A stretch of DNA of 64,000 nucleotides, taken from Streptomyces abyssomicinicus. GTDB lineage: Bacteria > Actinomycetota > Actinomycetes > Streptomycetales > Streptomycetaceae. The notes beneath the pieces are model-generated. The model was not told where the DNA came from. It searched no databases and saw only the letters and a list, made by a program, of their open reading frames with translations. The stretch covers positions 186,001 through 250,000 of the forward strand of contig NZ_BBZI01000014.1 in NCBI RefSeq assembly GCF_008974245.1, read 5' to 3'. The position numbers and the translations under genes are program-made. This document shows, one piece after another, positions 26,716-35,797 of this stretch; the first letter of the stretch is position 1, and each line of letters starts with the position of its first letter.

Positions 26716-26762
26716 ACACCAGCACCCCGGGAACCCCCGTGGACGACGGAAGACGACACGCG

Positions 26763-29276
26763 ATGGCACGAGGCAAGCTCCGGATCTACCTCGGCGCCGC
26801 GCCGGGCGTGGGCAAGACCTACGCGATGCTCTCCGAGGCGCACCGGCGCGTGGAGCGCGGCACCGACTGCGTGGTGGCCCTGGTGGAGCACCACGACCGT
26901 CCGCGCACCCAGGTGATGCTGCACGGCCTGGAGCGGATCGAGCGCCGGACCGTCGTCTACCGCGGCGCCGGGTTCACCGAGATGGACCTCGACGCCGTGC
27001 TCGCCCGCCGGCCCAAGGTCGCCCTGGTGGACGAGCTCGCCCACACCAACGTGCCGGGCTCGCGCAACGACAAGCGCTGGCAGGACATCGAGGAACTGCT
27101 CGCGGCCGGCATCGACGTCGTCTCGACGGTCAACATCCAGCACCTGGAGTCGCTCGGCGACGTCGTGGAGTCGATCACCGGGATACGGCAGCAGGAGACC
27201 GTCCCCGACGAGGTGGTCCGCCGGGCGGACCAGATCGAGCTGGTGGACATGTCCCCCCAGGCCCTGCGCCGCCGCATGGCGCACGGCAACGTCTACCAGC
27301 CCGACAAGGTCGACGCGGCCCTGTCGAACTACTTCCGGCCCGGCAACCTGACCGCCCTGCGCGAACTGGCGCTGCTGTGGGTGGCCGACCGGGTCGACGA
27401 GTACCTGAACGCCTACCGCAGCGAGCACGAGGTCTCGGCCATCTGGGGCTCCCGCGAGCGGATCGTGGTCGGCGTCACCGGCGGCCCCGAGGGCGCCACC
27501 CTGATCCGCCGCGCGGTACGCCTCGCGGAGAAGGGCGCCGGCGGCGAGGTGCTGGCGGTGTACGTGCTGCGCGGCGACGGCCTGACCTCCGCCTCGCCCA
27601 AGGAACTGGCGGTGCAGCGCAAGCTCGTCGAGGACCTGGGCGGCACGTTCCACCAGGTCGTGGGCGACGACATCCCCGCCGCGCTGCTCGCCTTCGCCCG
27701 CGGGGTGAACGCGACGCAGATCCTCCTCGGCGTCTCCCGCCGCAAGACCTGGCAGTACGTCCTCGGCCCCGGGGTCGGCGCGACGGTGGCCCGGGAGTCC
27801 GGCCCCGACCTGGACGTGCACCTGATCACCCACGCCGAGGCGGGCAAGGGGCGCGGACTGCCCGTGGCGCGCGGCGCGCGGCTGGGCCGCACCCGCATCG
27901 TCCTGGGCTGGCTGGCGGGCATCGGCGGCCCGCTGCTCCTGACGTTCCTGCTGACCGGCATCGACGTCTCGCTCGGCCTGGCCAACGACATGCTCCTCTA
28001 CCTGACGCTCACGGTGGCCGCCGCGCTGCTCGGCGGCCTGCTGCCCGCCCTCGCCTCCGCCGTCGTCGGTTCGTTCCTGCTCAACTGGTACTTCACGCCA
28101 CCCGTCAGCCGCCTGACGATCGCCGACCCGACGAACATCCTCGCCCTGGCGGTGTTCGTCGTGGTGGCCGTCTCGGTGGCCTCCGTCGTCGACCTGGCCG
28201 CCCGGCGCACCCATCAGGCGGCCCGGCTGCGGGCGGAGGCGGAGATACTGTCCTTCCTCGCGGGCAGCGTCCTGCGCGGGGAGACCGGCCTGGACGCCCT
28301 GCTGGAACGGGTCCGCGAGACCTTCGGGATGCAGTCGGCGGCCATCCTGGAACGCGAGGACGAGAACGCCCCGTGGGTCCCGGCCGGCAGCGTGGGACCC
28401 GACGTGCCGGTCGAACCGGAGGACGCGGACGTCGACGTGCCCGTCGGCGACCGCATGGCCCTCGTCCTGACCGGGCGGGTGCTCCCCGCCGAGGACCGCC
28501 GGGTGCTGGCCGCCTTCGCGGCCCAGGCGGCCGTGGTCCTGGACCGCCGCCGCCTGCGGGAGGAGGCGGACCGGGCCAAGGTCCTGGCCGAGGGCAACCG
28601 GATCCGCACCGCCCTGCTCGCCGCGGTCAGCCACGACCTGCGGACCCCGATCGCGGGCATCAAGGCGGCGGTGACCTCGCTGCGCTCGGCGGACGTGGTC
28701 TGGTCGCAGGAGGACCAGGAGGAGCTGCTGGCCGGCATCGAGAACGGCGCGGACCGTCTCGACCAGCTCATCGGCAACCTCCTGGACATGTCCCGCCTGC
28801 AGACCGGCACCGTCACGCCGCTGATCCGCGACATCGACCTGGACGAGGTTGTCCCCATGGCGCTGGCCGGCGTGCCGGACGCCGAGGTGGAACTGGACGT
28901 CCCCGAGTCGCTGCCGATGGTGCTCGTCGACAAGGGGCTGCTGGAGCGCGTGGTCGCCAACATCGTGGAGAACGCCGTGAAGTACGGCCCGCCGGGCGTC
29001 CCCGTGCTGGTCGGCGCGAGCGTCCTGGGCGACCGGGTCGAGGTCCGGGTCGTAGACCGGGGGCCGGGCGTCCCCGAGGAGGACAAGGAAGGCATCTTCG
29101 AGCCCTTCCAACGCCACGGCGACGCCCCCCGCGGCAACGGCGTCGGGCTGGGCCTGGCGGTCGCCCGCGGCTTCACCGAGGCCATGGACGGCACCCTGCG
29201 GGCCGAGGACACCCCGGGCGGCGGTCTCACCATGGTCCTCAGCCTCCCGAAGGCCTCCGCGCACGGGACGGCGTAG
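26763..29276 (+). CDS. kdpD: KdpD sensor histidine kinase
   Basis: 837 residues. N-terminal KdpD domain with Walker A (GAAPGVGKT) and ALVDELAHTNVPG; a Usp-like domain (RIVVGVTGGPEGATLIRRA); four closely spaced membrane segments (about 370-480); GAF-like region; HisKA box AVSHDLRTPIAG; HATPase with N-box IVENAVKYG and GVGLGLAVARGF. Senses potassium limitation and phosphorylates KdpE. ATG 26763 is preferred (MARGKLRIYLG), but GTG 26712, overlapping the kdpE stop, would add 17 residues and is possible. Confidence 0.95.
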   Translation: MARGKLRIYLGAAPGVGKTYAMLSEAHRRVERGTDCVVALVEHHDRPRTQVMLHGLERIERRTVVYRGAGFTEMDLDAVLARRPKVALVDELAHTNVPGSRNDKRWQDIEELLAAGIDVVSTVNIQHLESLGDVVESITGIRQQETVPDEVVRRADQIELVDMSPQALRRRMAHGNVYQPDKVDAALSNYFRPGNLTALRELALLWVADRVDEYLNAYRSEHEVSAIWGSRERIVVGVTGGPEGATLIRRAVRLAEKGAGGEVLAVYVLRGDGLTSASPKELAVQRKLVEDLGGTFHQVVGDDIPAALLAFARGVNATQILLGVSRRKTWQYVLGPGVGATVARESGPDLDVHLITHAEAGKGRGLPVARGARLGRTRIVLGWLAGIGGPLLLTFLLTGIDVSLGLANDMLLYLTLTVAAALLGGLLPALASAVVGSFLLNWYFTPPVSRLTIADPTNILALAVFVVVAVSVASVVDLAARRTHQAARLRAEAEILSFLAGSVLRGETGLDALLERVRETFGMQSAAILEREDENAPWVPAGSVGPDVPVEPEDADVDVPVGDRMALVLTGRVLPAEDRRVLAAFAAQAAVVLDRRRLREEADRAKVLAEGNRIRTALLAAVSHDLRTPIAGIKAAVTSLRSADVVWSQEDQEELLAGIENGADRLDQLIGNLLDMSRLQTGTVTPLIRDIDLDEVVPMALAGVPDAEVELDVPESLPMVLVDKGLLERVVANIVENAVKYGPPGVPVLVGASVLGDRVEVRVVDRGPGVPEEDKEGIFEPFQRHGDAPRGNGVGLGLAVARGFTEAMDGTLRAEDTPGGGLTMVLSLPKASAHGTA

Positions 29277-29278
29277 CC

Positions 29279-29376
29279 CGGGACACGTGGGCCGCGACAC
29301 GCGGGCCGCGACACGCGGACCGCGACACGTGCGTCGGGACACGTGCGTCGGGACACGTGCGTCGGGACGCGTGGGC
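29279..29376. repeat. Seven 14-bp tandem repeats between kdpD and the kdp structural genes
   Basis: Seven contiguous units of exactly 14 bp fill 29279-29376. Units 5 and 6 are identical (CGGGACACGTGCGT); the others differ at one to four positions and alternate CACGTG-like and CACGCG-like centres. The array starts two bases after the kdpD stop and ends about 140 bases before the first small kdp gene. Confidence 0.85.
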
Positions 29377-29515
29377 CAGGTCACAAACTGTTAGAGAGCC
29401 GTCAAAAACGGGGTGATCTCCGTATGGGGGGCGTCAAAGGGTGATCCGGTGCGGTCGGAAGTGAGTTCTGATCTGACAGTCCCTTTCCGCAGCACCTCAT
29501 CATCGGGAGCTCACG
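29377..29515 (+). promoter_or_regulatory. Probable kdpFABC promoter region
   Basis: A locally less GC-rich stretch. The elements GTCAAA and GTGATC occur twice in the same order (29401-29406/29413-29418 and 29433-29438/29441-29446). As the region just upstream of the transport genes, this is the best place for a KdpE site and a promoter, but the Streptomyces KdpE consensus is not known to me. Confidence 0.5.
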
Positions 29516-29599
29516 ATGGCCGACCTGGCCTTCGTCGTCACCACCGTCGCGGCGTTCGCGCTCGTGATCCTCGTCGCCAAGGGGGTGACGAAGCTGTGA
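29516..29599 (+). CDS. 27-residue single-span membrane peptide upstream of kdpF
   Basis: Starts at ATG 29516 and ends at TGA 29597-29599. The peptide begins MADLAFVVTTVAAFALVIL and ends in a charged VAKGVTKL tail, i.e. one predicted transmembrane helix with a positive C-terminus. Its stop overlaps the GTG of kdpF (GTGA), the normal coupling signature, and a GGGAG sequence lies about eight bases upstream of the start. Not recognised as a named subunit; it may be an extra small Kdp subunit or a translational leader for kdpF. Confidence 0.7.
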   Translation: MADLAFVVTTVAAFALVILVAKGVTKL

Positions 29600-29685
29600 C
29601 CGTCGAGCACGCAGTCGGCCTGGTCGTGGCCGTCGCCCTGCTGGGCTACCTCGTCCTCGCCCTCGTCTTCCCCGAGAGGTTCTGA
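29596..29685 (+). CDS. kdpF: KdpF, small subunit of the potassium-transporting ATPase
   Basis: 29 residues starting at GTG 29596. One hydrophobic helix (VGLVVAVALLGYLVLALVFP) followed by ERF, the typical actinobacterial KdpF pattern. KdpF stabilises the KdpABC complex. It sits eight bases before kdpA and overlaps the small membrane peptide gene. Confidence 0.9.
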   Translation: MTVEHAVGLVVAVALLGYLVLALVFPERF

Positions 29686-29693
29686 GCCCAGCC

Positions 29694-31358
29694 ATGAGTC
29701 CTGTCCTGTCCGGCGTGCTCCAGCTGCTCGCCCTCGTCGGCGCGCTGGCGCTCGCCTACGTCCCGCTCGGCAACCACATGGCCCGGGTCTACTCCTCGAA
29801 GACGCACCTGCGGGCCGAGCGATGGATCTACAAGGCGGTCGGCGCCGATCCGGACGCGGGGATGACCTGGTCCGCGTACCTGCGCGGCATCCTCGCCTTC
29901 TCGGTGGCCGGCGTCCTGTTCCTCTACCTCCTCCAGCGGCTGCAGGGCGTCCTGCCCGGTTCGCTCGGCTTCTCCTCGGTCACCCCCGCGCAGTCCTTCA
30001 ACACGGCCGTGTCCTTCGTGACCAACACCAACTGGCAGTCGTACTACGGCGAGCAGACCATGGGGCACGTGGTGCAGACCGCGGGCCTGGCCGTGCAGAA
30101 CTTCGTCTCGGCGGCCGTGGGCATGGCCGTCGCGGTCGCGCTCGTCCGCGGCTTCGCCAGGTCCCGCACCGGTGACCTGGGGAACTTCTGGGCCGACCTG
30201 GTGCGCGGCACCGTCCGGATCCTGGTGCCGGTCGCGGCCGTCGCCGCGGTGGTCCTGGTCGCCTGCGGCGTGATCCAGAACTTCTCCGGCATCCACGAGG
30301 TCGGCCAGTTCACCGGCGCCCCGCAGCAGTGGAACGGCGGCGCGGTCGCCTCGCAGGAGGCCATCAAGGAGCTGGGCACCAACGGAGGCGGCTACTTCAA
30401 CGCCAACGCCGCCCACCCCTTCGAGAACCCGACGCCGCTCACCAACCTCTTCGAGGTCTTCCTGATCCTGCTGATCCCCTTCGCGATGACCCGCACCTTC
30501 GGCGTCCTGACCGGATCGGTCAGGCAGGGCTACGCGATCCTCGCCACCATGGCCGTCATCTGGCTGGGCTTCACCGCCCTGATGATGTGGACCGAGTTCG
30601 CCCACCACGGCCCGGCGCTGCAGGCCGCGGGCGGGGCGATGGAGGGCAAGGAGGTCCGCTTCGGCATCGGCGGCTCGTCCGTCTTCGCGGTGGCGACCAC
30701 CTTCACCTCGACCGGCGCGGTGAACTCCTTCCACTCCTCCTACACCGGGCTGGGCGGCGGCATCACCCTGCTCGGCATGATGCTGGGCGAGATCGCCCCC
30801 GGCGGTGTGGGCTCCGGCCTGTACGGCATGCTCGTGATGGCGGTCATCGCGGTCTTCCTGGCCGGTCTGATGGTCGGCCGCACGCCCGAGTACCTGCGCA
30901 AGAAGATCGGCGCGCGGGAGATGAAACTCGCCGCCTGCTACATCCTCGTCACGCCGGCCCTGGTCCTCGTCCTCACCGCGGCCTCCCTGGCACTGCCGAC
31001 GCCGCCGCACTCGATGCTCAACCCCGGCGCGCACGGCTTCTCGGAGGTCCTCTACGCCTTCACGTCCGCGGCGAACAACAACGGATCGGCCTTCGCGGGC
31101 CTGAACGCCAACACCGACTGGTTCAACACCACGACCGGAATCGCGATGCTGCTCGGCCGGTTCCTGCCGATGGTCTTCGTCCTCGCGCTGGCCGGCTCGC
31201 TCGCCGCGCAGCGGCCCGTCCCGGTCACCGCCGGCACCCTGCGCACCGACAAGCCGCTCTTCAGCGGCCTGCTGGTGGGCGCCACGCTGATCATCACCGG
31301 TCTCACCTACTTCCCGGCCCTGGCGCTGGGACCGCTCGCCGAGGGGCTGGCGCGATGA
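29694..31358 (+). CDS. kdpA: KdpA, potassium-binding and translocating subunit
   Basis: 554 residues, about ten transmembrane segments. Selectivity-filter loops are visible, for example VTNTNWQSYYGEQ, LGTNGGGYFNANAAHPFENP and TSAANNNGSAFAGL. Forms the channel-like subunit of the high-affinity potassium pump in the cytoplasmic membrane. Its stop overlaps a kdpB start (ATGA). Confidence 0.97.
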   Translation: MSPVLSGVLQLLALVGALALAYVPLGNHMARVYSSKTHLRAERWIYKAVGADPDAGMTWSAYLRGILAFSVAGVLFLYLLQRLQGVLPGSLGFSSVTPAQSFNTAVSFVTNTNWQSYYGEQTMGHVVQTAGLAVQNFVSAAVGMAVAVALVRGFARSRTGDLGNFWADLVRGTVRILVPVAAVAAVVLVACGVIQNFSGIHEVGQFTGAPQQWNGGAVASQEAIKELGTNGGGYFNANAAHPFENPTPLTNLFEVFLILLIPFAMTRTFGVLTGSVRQGYAILATMAVIWLGFTALMMWTEFAHHGPALQAAGGAMEGKEVRFGIGGSSVFAVATTFTSTGAVNSFHSSYTGLGGGITLLGMMLGEIAPGGVGSGLYGMLVMAVIAVFLAGLMVGRTPEYLRKKIGAREMKLAACYILVTPALVLVLTAASLALPTPPHSMLNPGAHGFSEVLYAFTSAANNNGSAFAGLNANTDWFNTTTGIAMLLGRFLPMVFVLALAGSLAAQRPVPVTAGTLRTDKPLFSGLLVGATLIITGLTYFPALALGPLAEGLAR

Positions 31359-33493
31359 CGTTCCGTACCGACGAATCAGAGGACACCATGTCCACAGGCA
31401 CCCGGACCCGGGCGCCGCACGGCGACCTTCCCACCGGGCACAAGCCCGCCGACGGCCGTGTCGCGGCGGGACTCTTCGACCCCCGGCTGATGGTCAGGTC
31501 CTTCCCGCAGGCCCTGCGCAAGCTCGATCCGCGGGTGATGGTCAAGTCCCCCGTGATGTTCGTGGTGTGGGCCGGCTCGGTCCTCACCACCGTCTTCTCC
31601 TTCACCGACCCGGGTGACTGGTTCGGCTGGACCATCAGCGCCTGGCTGTGGCTGACCGTGATCTTCGCCAATCTGGCCGAGGCGGTCGCCGAGGGCCGCG
31701 GCAAGGCCCAGGCCGACACCCTGCGCAAGGCGAAGAGCGACACGGTGGCCCGCAGGGTGGCCGCCGGCGGCGAGGAGGAGCGCGTGCCGGGCACGGCGCT
31801 GCGCATCGGCGACCTCGTCGTCTGCGAGGCCGGTGACGTCATCCCCGGTGACGGCGACGTCGTCGAGGGCGTGGCGAGCGTCGACGAGTCGGCGATCACC
31901 GGTGAGTCGGCCCCGGTCATCCGCGAGTCCGGCGGCGACCGCTCGGCGGTAACCGGCGGCACCAAGGTGCTCTCCGACCGGATCGTCGTGCGGATCACCA
32001 CCAAACCGGGCGAGACCTTCATCGACCGGATGATCGCACTGGTGGAGGGCGCCGCACGGCAGAAGACGCCCAACGAGATCGCGCTGAACATCCTGCTGGC
32101 GTCGCTGAGCATCGTCTTCCTGCTGGCCTGCGCCACCCTGCCGCCCTTCGCGGAGTACGCGGGCACGCGCCTGACCCTGGTGGTCCTGGTCGCCCTGCTG
32201 GTCTGCCTCATCCCCACCACGATCGGGGCGCTGCTCTCCGCGATCGGCATCGCGGGCATGGACCGGCTCGTGCAGCGCAACGTCCTGGCCATGTCCGGCC
32301 GGGCGGTCGAGGCGGCCGGCGACGTCTCCACCCTGCTGCTGGACAAGACCGGCACCATCACGCTCGGCAACCGCCGGGCCGCCGAGTTCGTGCCGGTGCG
32401 CGGCGTCACCGAGAACGACCTCGCGGACGCCGCCCAGCTGTCCTCGCTGGCCGACGAGACGCCCGAGGGGCGGTCCGTGGTCGTGCTGGCCAAGGAGAGG
32501 TACGGGCTGCGAGAGCGGAGCCGGGGCGAGCTGACGGGGGCCGAGTGGGTCGGGTTCACCGCGCAGACCCGGATGTCCGGCGTCGACGTGGACGGGCGCC
32601 GGATCCGCAAGGGCGCCACCGGTGCGGTGCTCGACTGGGTGCGCGAACAGGGCGGCCGGGTGGAGGTCGCCGACGAGGCCGAGCGGATCGCCGACCTGAT
32701 CGCCCGGTCCGGCGGCACCCCGCTGCTGGTCGCGGTGGAGGACGAGGAGGGCGCCCGCGTCCTGGGCGTGATCCACCTCAAGGACGTGGTCAAGGAGGGC
32801 ATGCGGGAGCGGTTCGCGGAACTGCGCCGCATGGGCATCCGCACCGTCATGATCACGGGCGACAACCCGCTGACCGCCAAGGCCATCGCGGAGGAGGCGG
32901 GCGTCGACGACTACCTCGCCGAGGCCACCCCCGAGGACAAGATGGCCCTCATCAAGCGGGAGCAGGCCGACGGCAAGCTGGTGGCGATGACCGGCGACGG
33001 CACCAACGACGCCCCCGCCCTCGCCCAGGCCGACGTCGGTGTCGCCATGAACACCGGCACGTCGGCCGCCAAGGAGGCCGGCAACATGGTCGACCTCGAC
33101 TCCGACCCGACCAAGCTCATCGAGATCGTCGAGATCGGCAAGCAGCTCCTGATCACCCGGGGAGCCCTGACCACGTTCTCCGTCGCCAACGACGTCGCCA
33201 AGTACTTCGCCATCATCCCCGCCCTGTTCGCCGCCGTGTATCCCGGGCTGGACACGCTCAACATCATGCGGCTGTCCTCGCCGGACTCCGCGATCCTGTC
33301 GGCCGTGATCTTCAACGCGCTGGTCATCGTCGCGCTGGTGCCGCTCGCGCTCAAGGGCGTGCGGTACCGGCCGCTGAGCGCCGACCGGCTGCTGCGGCGC
33401 AACCTCGGGGTCTACGGGCTGGGCGGCCTGATCGCGCCGTTCGTCGGCATCAAGATCATCGACATGGTCGTCTCCCTCGTCCCCGGGCTCTGA
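31355..33493 (+). CDS. kdpB: KdpB, P-type ATPase subunit
   Basis: 712 residues from ATG 31355, which overlaps the kdpA stop; ATG 31388 would give 701. Phosphorylation motif DKTGTIT with D330, the TGES actuator loop (SAITGESAPVI), and the hinge TGDGTNDAPALAQADVG are intact. ATP hydrolysis here drives potassium uptake through KdpA. No unusual residues seen. Confidence 0.97.
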   Translation: MTFRTDESEDTMSTGTRTRAPHGDLPTGHKPADGRVAAGLFDPRLMVRSFPQALRKLDPRVMVKSPVMFVVWAGSVLTTVFSFTDPGDWFGWTISAWLWLTVIFANLAEAVAEGRGKAQADTLRKAKSDTVARRVAAGGEEERVPGTALRIGDLVVCEAGDVIPGDGDVVEGVASVDESAITGESAPVIRESGGDRSAVTGGTKVLSDRIVVRITTKPGETFIDRMIALVEGAARQKTPNEIALNILLASLSIVFLLACATLPPFAEYAGTRLTLVVLVALLVCLIPTTIGALLSAIGIAGMDRLVQRNVLAMSGRAVEAAGDVSTLLLDKTGTITLGNRRAAEFVPVRGVTENDLADAAQLSSLADETPEGRSVVVLAKERYGLRERSRGELTGAEWVGFTAQTRMSGVDVDGRRIRKGATGAVLDWVREQGGRVEVADEAERIADLIARSGGTPLLVAVEDEEGARVLGVIHLKDVVKEGMRERFAELRRMGIRTVMITGDNPLTAKAIAEEAGVDDYLAEATPEDKMALIKREQADGKLVAMTGDGTNDAPALAQADVGVAMNTGTSAAKEAGNMVDLDSDPTKLIEIVEIGKQLLITRGALTTFSVANDVAKYFAIIPALFAAVYPGLDTLNIMRLSSPDSAILSAVIFNALVIVALVPLALKGVRYRPLSADRLLRRNLGVYGLGGLIAPFVGIKIIDMVVSLVPGL

Positions 33494-33531
33494 ACACCGG
33501 CCGCGACTCCTAGAAAAGTGTGCTGATCACC

Positions 33532-34200
33532 ATGAAGAACTCCGTGACCACCGGCGCCCGCCTGTTCGGCGCGGGCCTGCGCGCCCTGCTGGCGCTCACC
33601 CTGGTGACCGGTGTGGTCTACCCGCTGGCCGTCACCGGCGTCGCCCAGGGACTGTTCCCCGGCCGGGCGAACGGCTCCGAGACCGAGGCGGACGGCAGGG
33701 TCGTCGGCTCGTCCCTGATCGGGCAGGCGTACACGCTGCCGCCGGAGGAGGGCCAGGAGACGCCCGAGCCCGACCTCAGGTGGTTCCAGGGCCGCCCTGC
33801 CAACGGCCTGGGAACCAACACCCTCAACACCGAGTACCGGCTGCTGCTGTCCGGCGCCACCAACCTGTCGGCCGGGAACGAGGACCTGGTGCGGCAGGTG
33901 GAGGACGCCAAGGCCGCGGTGGTGAAGGACAACTCCGTACCCGGCCACGCGGTCGACCCCTCCGACGTGCCCGCGGACGCGGTCACCTCCTCCGGCTCCG
34001 GCCTGGACCCGCACATCTCACCGGCGTACGCGGAACTCCAGACCCGCCGTGTCGCCGTGCGCAACGGCCTGCCGGTCGCCCGGGTCGAGCGGCTGGTCGA
34101 GGACCACACCGAGGGACGGACCCTCGGGTTCCTCGGCGAGCCGCGGGTCAACGTCCTCGCACTCAACGTCGCGCTGCGCGAGCTGTCGGCGCAGCGGTGA
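33532..34200 (+). CDS. kdpC: KdpC subunit
   Basis: 222 residues: one N-terminal membrane helix (ALLALTLVTGVVYPLAVTGVAQ) and an extracytoplasmic domain with SSLIGQAY, WFQGRP and DPHISPAYAELQ motifs typical of KdpC. Stabilises ATP binding by KdpB. ATG 33532 is chosen over an upstream GTG at 33520. The gene closes the operon and is followed by a strong terminator. Confidence 0.95.
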   Translation: MKNSVTTGARLFGAGLRALLALTLVTGVVYPLAVTGVAQGLFPGRANGSETEADGRVVGSSLIGQAYTLPPEEGQETPEPDLRWFQGRPANGLGTNTLNTEYRLLLSGATNLSAGNEDLVRQVEDAKAAVVKDNSVPGHAVDPSDVPADAVTSSGSGLDPHISPAYAELQTRRVAVRNGLPVARVERLVEDHTEGRTLGFLGEPRVNVLALNVALRELSAQR

Positions 34201-34214
34201 GCGACTGACCCGTG

Positions 34215-34264
34215 ACCGCACCACGAGGGCCCGCGCACATCGGCGCGGGCCCTCGTGGTGCGGT
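34215..34264 (+). terminator. Perfect 22-bp terminator hairpin
   Basis: Bases 34215-34236 are exactly complementary to 34243-34264 with a six-base loop. It lies between the convergent kdpC and AAHS transporter genes and can serve both directions. Confidence 0.9.
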
Positions 34265-34273
34265 GCGCGGGAG

Positions 34274-35689
34274 TCAGCCGACGTGTGCCGCGGGACGCTC
34301 GGGACCGGCCTCCGTGACCGCCTCGCCACGGGTGTCCCCGGCGTTCTCGCCGGCCTGGGTGTCCTCGGCGTCCATGGCGTCGTCCCGGTTGCGCCCCCGG
34401 TAGGTCAGGTGCAGGGCCGTGACGGTGACGGCGGAGACGACCATGACGACGCCGTAGAGGCGGTACAGCTCCTCGGGCGTGAAGCCGTGCTGCTCCAGGT
34501 AGGTCGCGATGTTGGGCGCGAAGAAGGCGACGATCCGGCCGACGCCCATCATCAGGCCGACGGCCGCGGTGCGGATCGCGAGCGGGTAGATCGACGGGCT
34601 GATCGCGTAGTACGCGGCGACACCGCCGTTGACCGCCAGACCGATCAGGACCGCGAGGACGAGGACCGCGGTCCTGTCGTCGAAGTAGGCGGCGAAGACG
34701 AAGAAGACCACGAATCCGACGACACCGATGAGAGCCGTCACCAGACGCGGATGGATCTTGCGGGAGACCGCGGCGAAGAGCAGGGCGCCGACGACGCCGC
34801 CGGCGGCGACCAGCGCCTGGGCGCGGATGCCGAAGTCGGGGTCCCCGGTGGTCTGGGTGACCAGCTTCGCGGTCAGGCCGTTGGCGAAGTAGAAGGCGCC
34901 GATCACCAGGGCGTAGGACACCCACAGCAGGAGGGTGCGCGGCAGCATGACGCCCTGCCACATGCCGCTCGCGAACGTCGTCCTGCGGGCGGCCGCGGAG
35001 ACGGCGGGGAGCGCGTCGGCGGCCGGGACGCCGATCTTCGCGGCGATGCGGTTGTAGTCACGCAGCGCGCCGGCCGGGCGCTTCTCGACCAGGTGGCCGA
35101 CCGACTCGGGCAGTGCCGCGGCCGCGAGCGCGAGGAGCAGCGTGGTGACCACGGCGGCGAAGAAGTACGGGCCACGCCAGCCGAAGGAGTCGATCAGCCA
35201 CACCGAGAGGAAACCGCCGACGGCCGCGCCGAGCGGCAGGCCGATGCCGTAGACGCCCATGACGACGCCACGGCGGCGCCGGCTGGAGAACTCCGCGCAC
35301 AGCACGCTGACACTCGGCACGATCGCGCCGAGGAAGAGCCCGGCGAAGAAGCGGAAGGCGAGGAACAGCTCGAAGGACGGCGCCAGGCCGCTGAGCACCA
35401 TGCCCAGCACGATCAGCGCGAGCGAGCCGACGATGTGCCGTCTGCGGCCGATCCGGTCGGCGATCGGGCTCAGCAGCGCCGCGCCGACACCCATGCCGAG
35501 CGTTCCGAGGGAGGCGACCAGGCCCTGCTGCCCCGTGCTCAGCGACCAGTGCTCGGTCAGGGCCGGAAGCGTGTACGAGGTGATGAGGATCTCGTACCCG
35601 TCGACCATCGTCAGCAGGATGCAGATCGAGACGACCACCCACTGGTAGCGGGACATGGCGTTGTTCCTGATCGCGTCTCTGAGGTCCAT
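34274..35689 (-). CDS. AAHS-family aromatic acid/H+ symporter (MhpT/HppK-like)
   Basis: 471 residues, 12 transmembrane segments, MFS. DGYEILITSYTLPAL in the first helix and IADRIGRRRHIVGSL in the loop after helix 2 are the aromatic acid:H+ symporter signatures. It is divergent from the IclR regulator and near mhpC/A/B, so 3-(3-hydroxyphenyl)propionate or a related phenylpropionoid is the likely cargo. ATG 35689 has a GGGAG site about six bases upstream. The C-terminus is a hydrophilic tail rich in Asp, Glu and Gly. Confidence 0.9.
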   Translation of the reverse strand: MDLRDAIRNNAMSRYQWVVVSICILLTMVDGYEILITSYTLPALTEHWSLSTGQQGLVASLGTLGMGVGAALLSPIADRIGRRRHIVGSLALIVLGMVLSGLAPSFELFLAFRFFAGLFLGAIVPSVSVLCAEFSSRRRRGVVMGVYGIGLPLGAAVGGFLSVWLIDSFGWRGPYFFAAVVTTLLLALAAAALPESVGHLVEKRPAGALRDYNRIAAKIGVPAADALPAVSAAARRTTFASGMWQGVMLPRTLLLWVSYALVIGAFYFANGLTAKLVTQTTGDPDFGIRAQALVAAGGVVGALLFAAVSRKIHPRLVTALIGVVGFVVFFVFAAYFDDRTAVLVLAVLIGLAVNGGVAAYYAISPSIYPLAIRTAAVGLMMGVGRIVAFFAPNIATYLEQHGFTPEELYRLYGVVMVVSAVTVTALHLTYRGRNRDDAMDAEDTQAGENAGDTRGEAVTEAGPERPAAHVG

Positions 35690-35704
35690 CAGCTCTCCCG
35701 TGCT

Positions 35705-35732
35705 TGCAAATAACGCACTCCCTCGTGCATTT
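35705..35732. promoter_or_regulatory. IclR-type operator in the transporter/regulator intergenic region
   Basis: TGCAAATAACGC (35705-35716) followed by CGTGCATTT (35724-35732). The same 12-mer recurs upstream of mhpC with CGTGCACATT at similar spacing. The two arms form a loose inverted repeat (AAAT..GCAC / GTGCATTT). Probable site for the neighbouring IclR protein. Confidence 0.75.
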
Positions 35733-35797
35733 AGGGAAGGTTGGTGTTTCCCCGCCGCGCTGTCAAGGGTTGACCGCGGGCCCTCTAGGCTCTGGGC

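Noticed and set aside
29516..29685. Single longer kdpF frame covering both small peptides
   Set aside because: The two peptides are in different frames, overlapping by a GTGA; the kdpF frame upstream of 29596 codes for Asp/Arg/His-rich non-membrane sequence.
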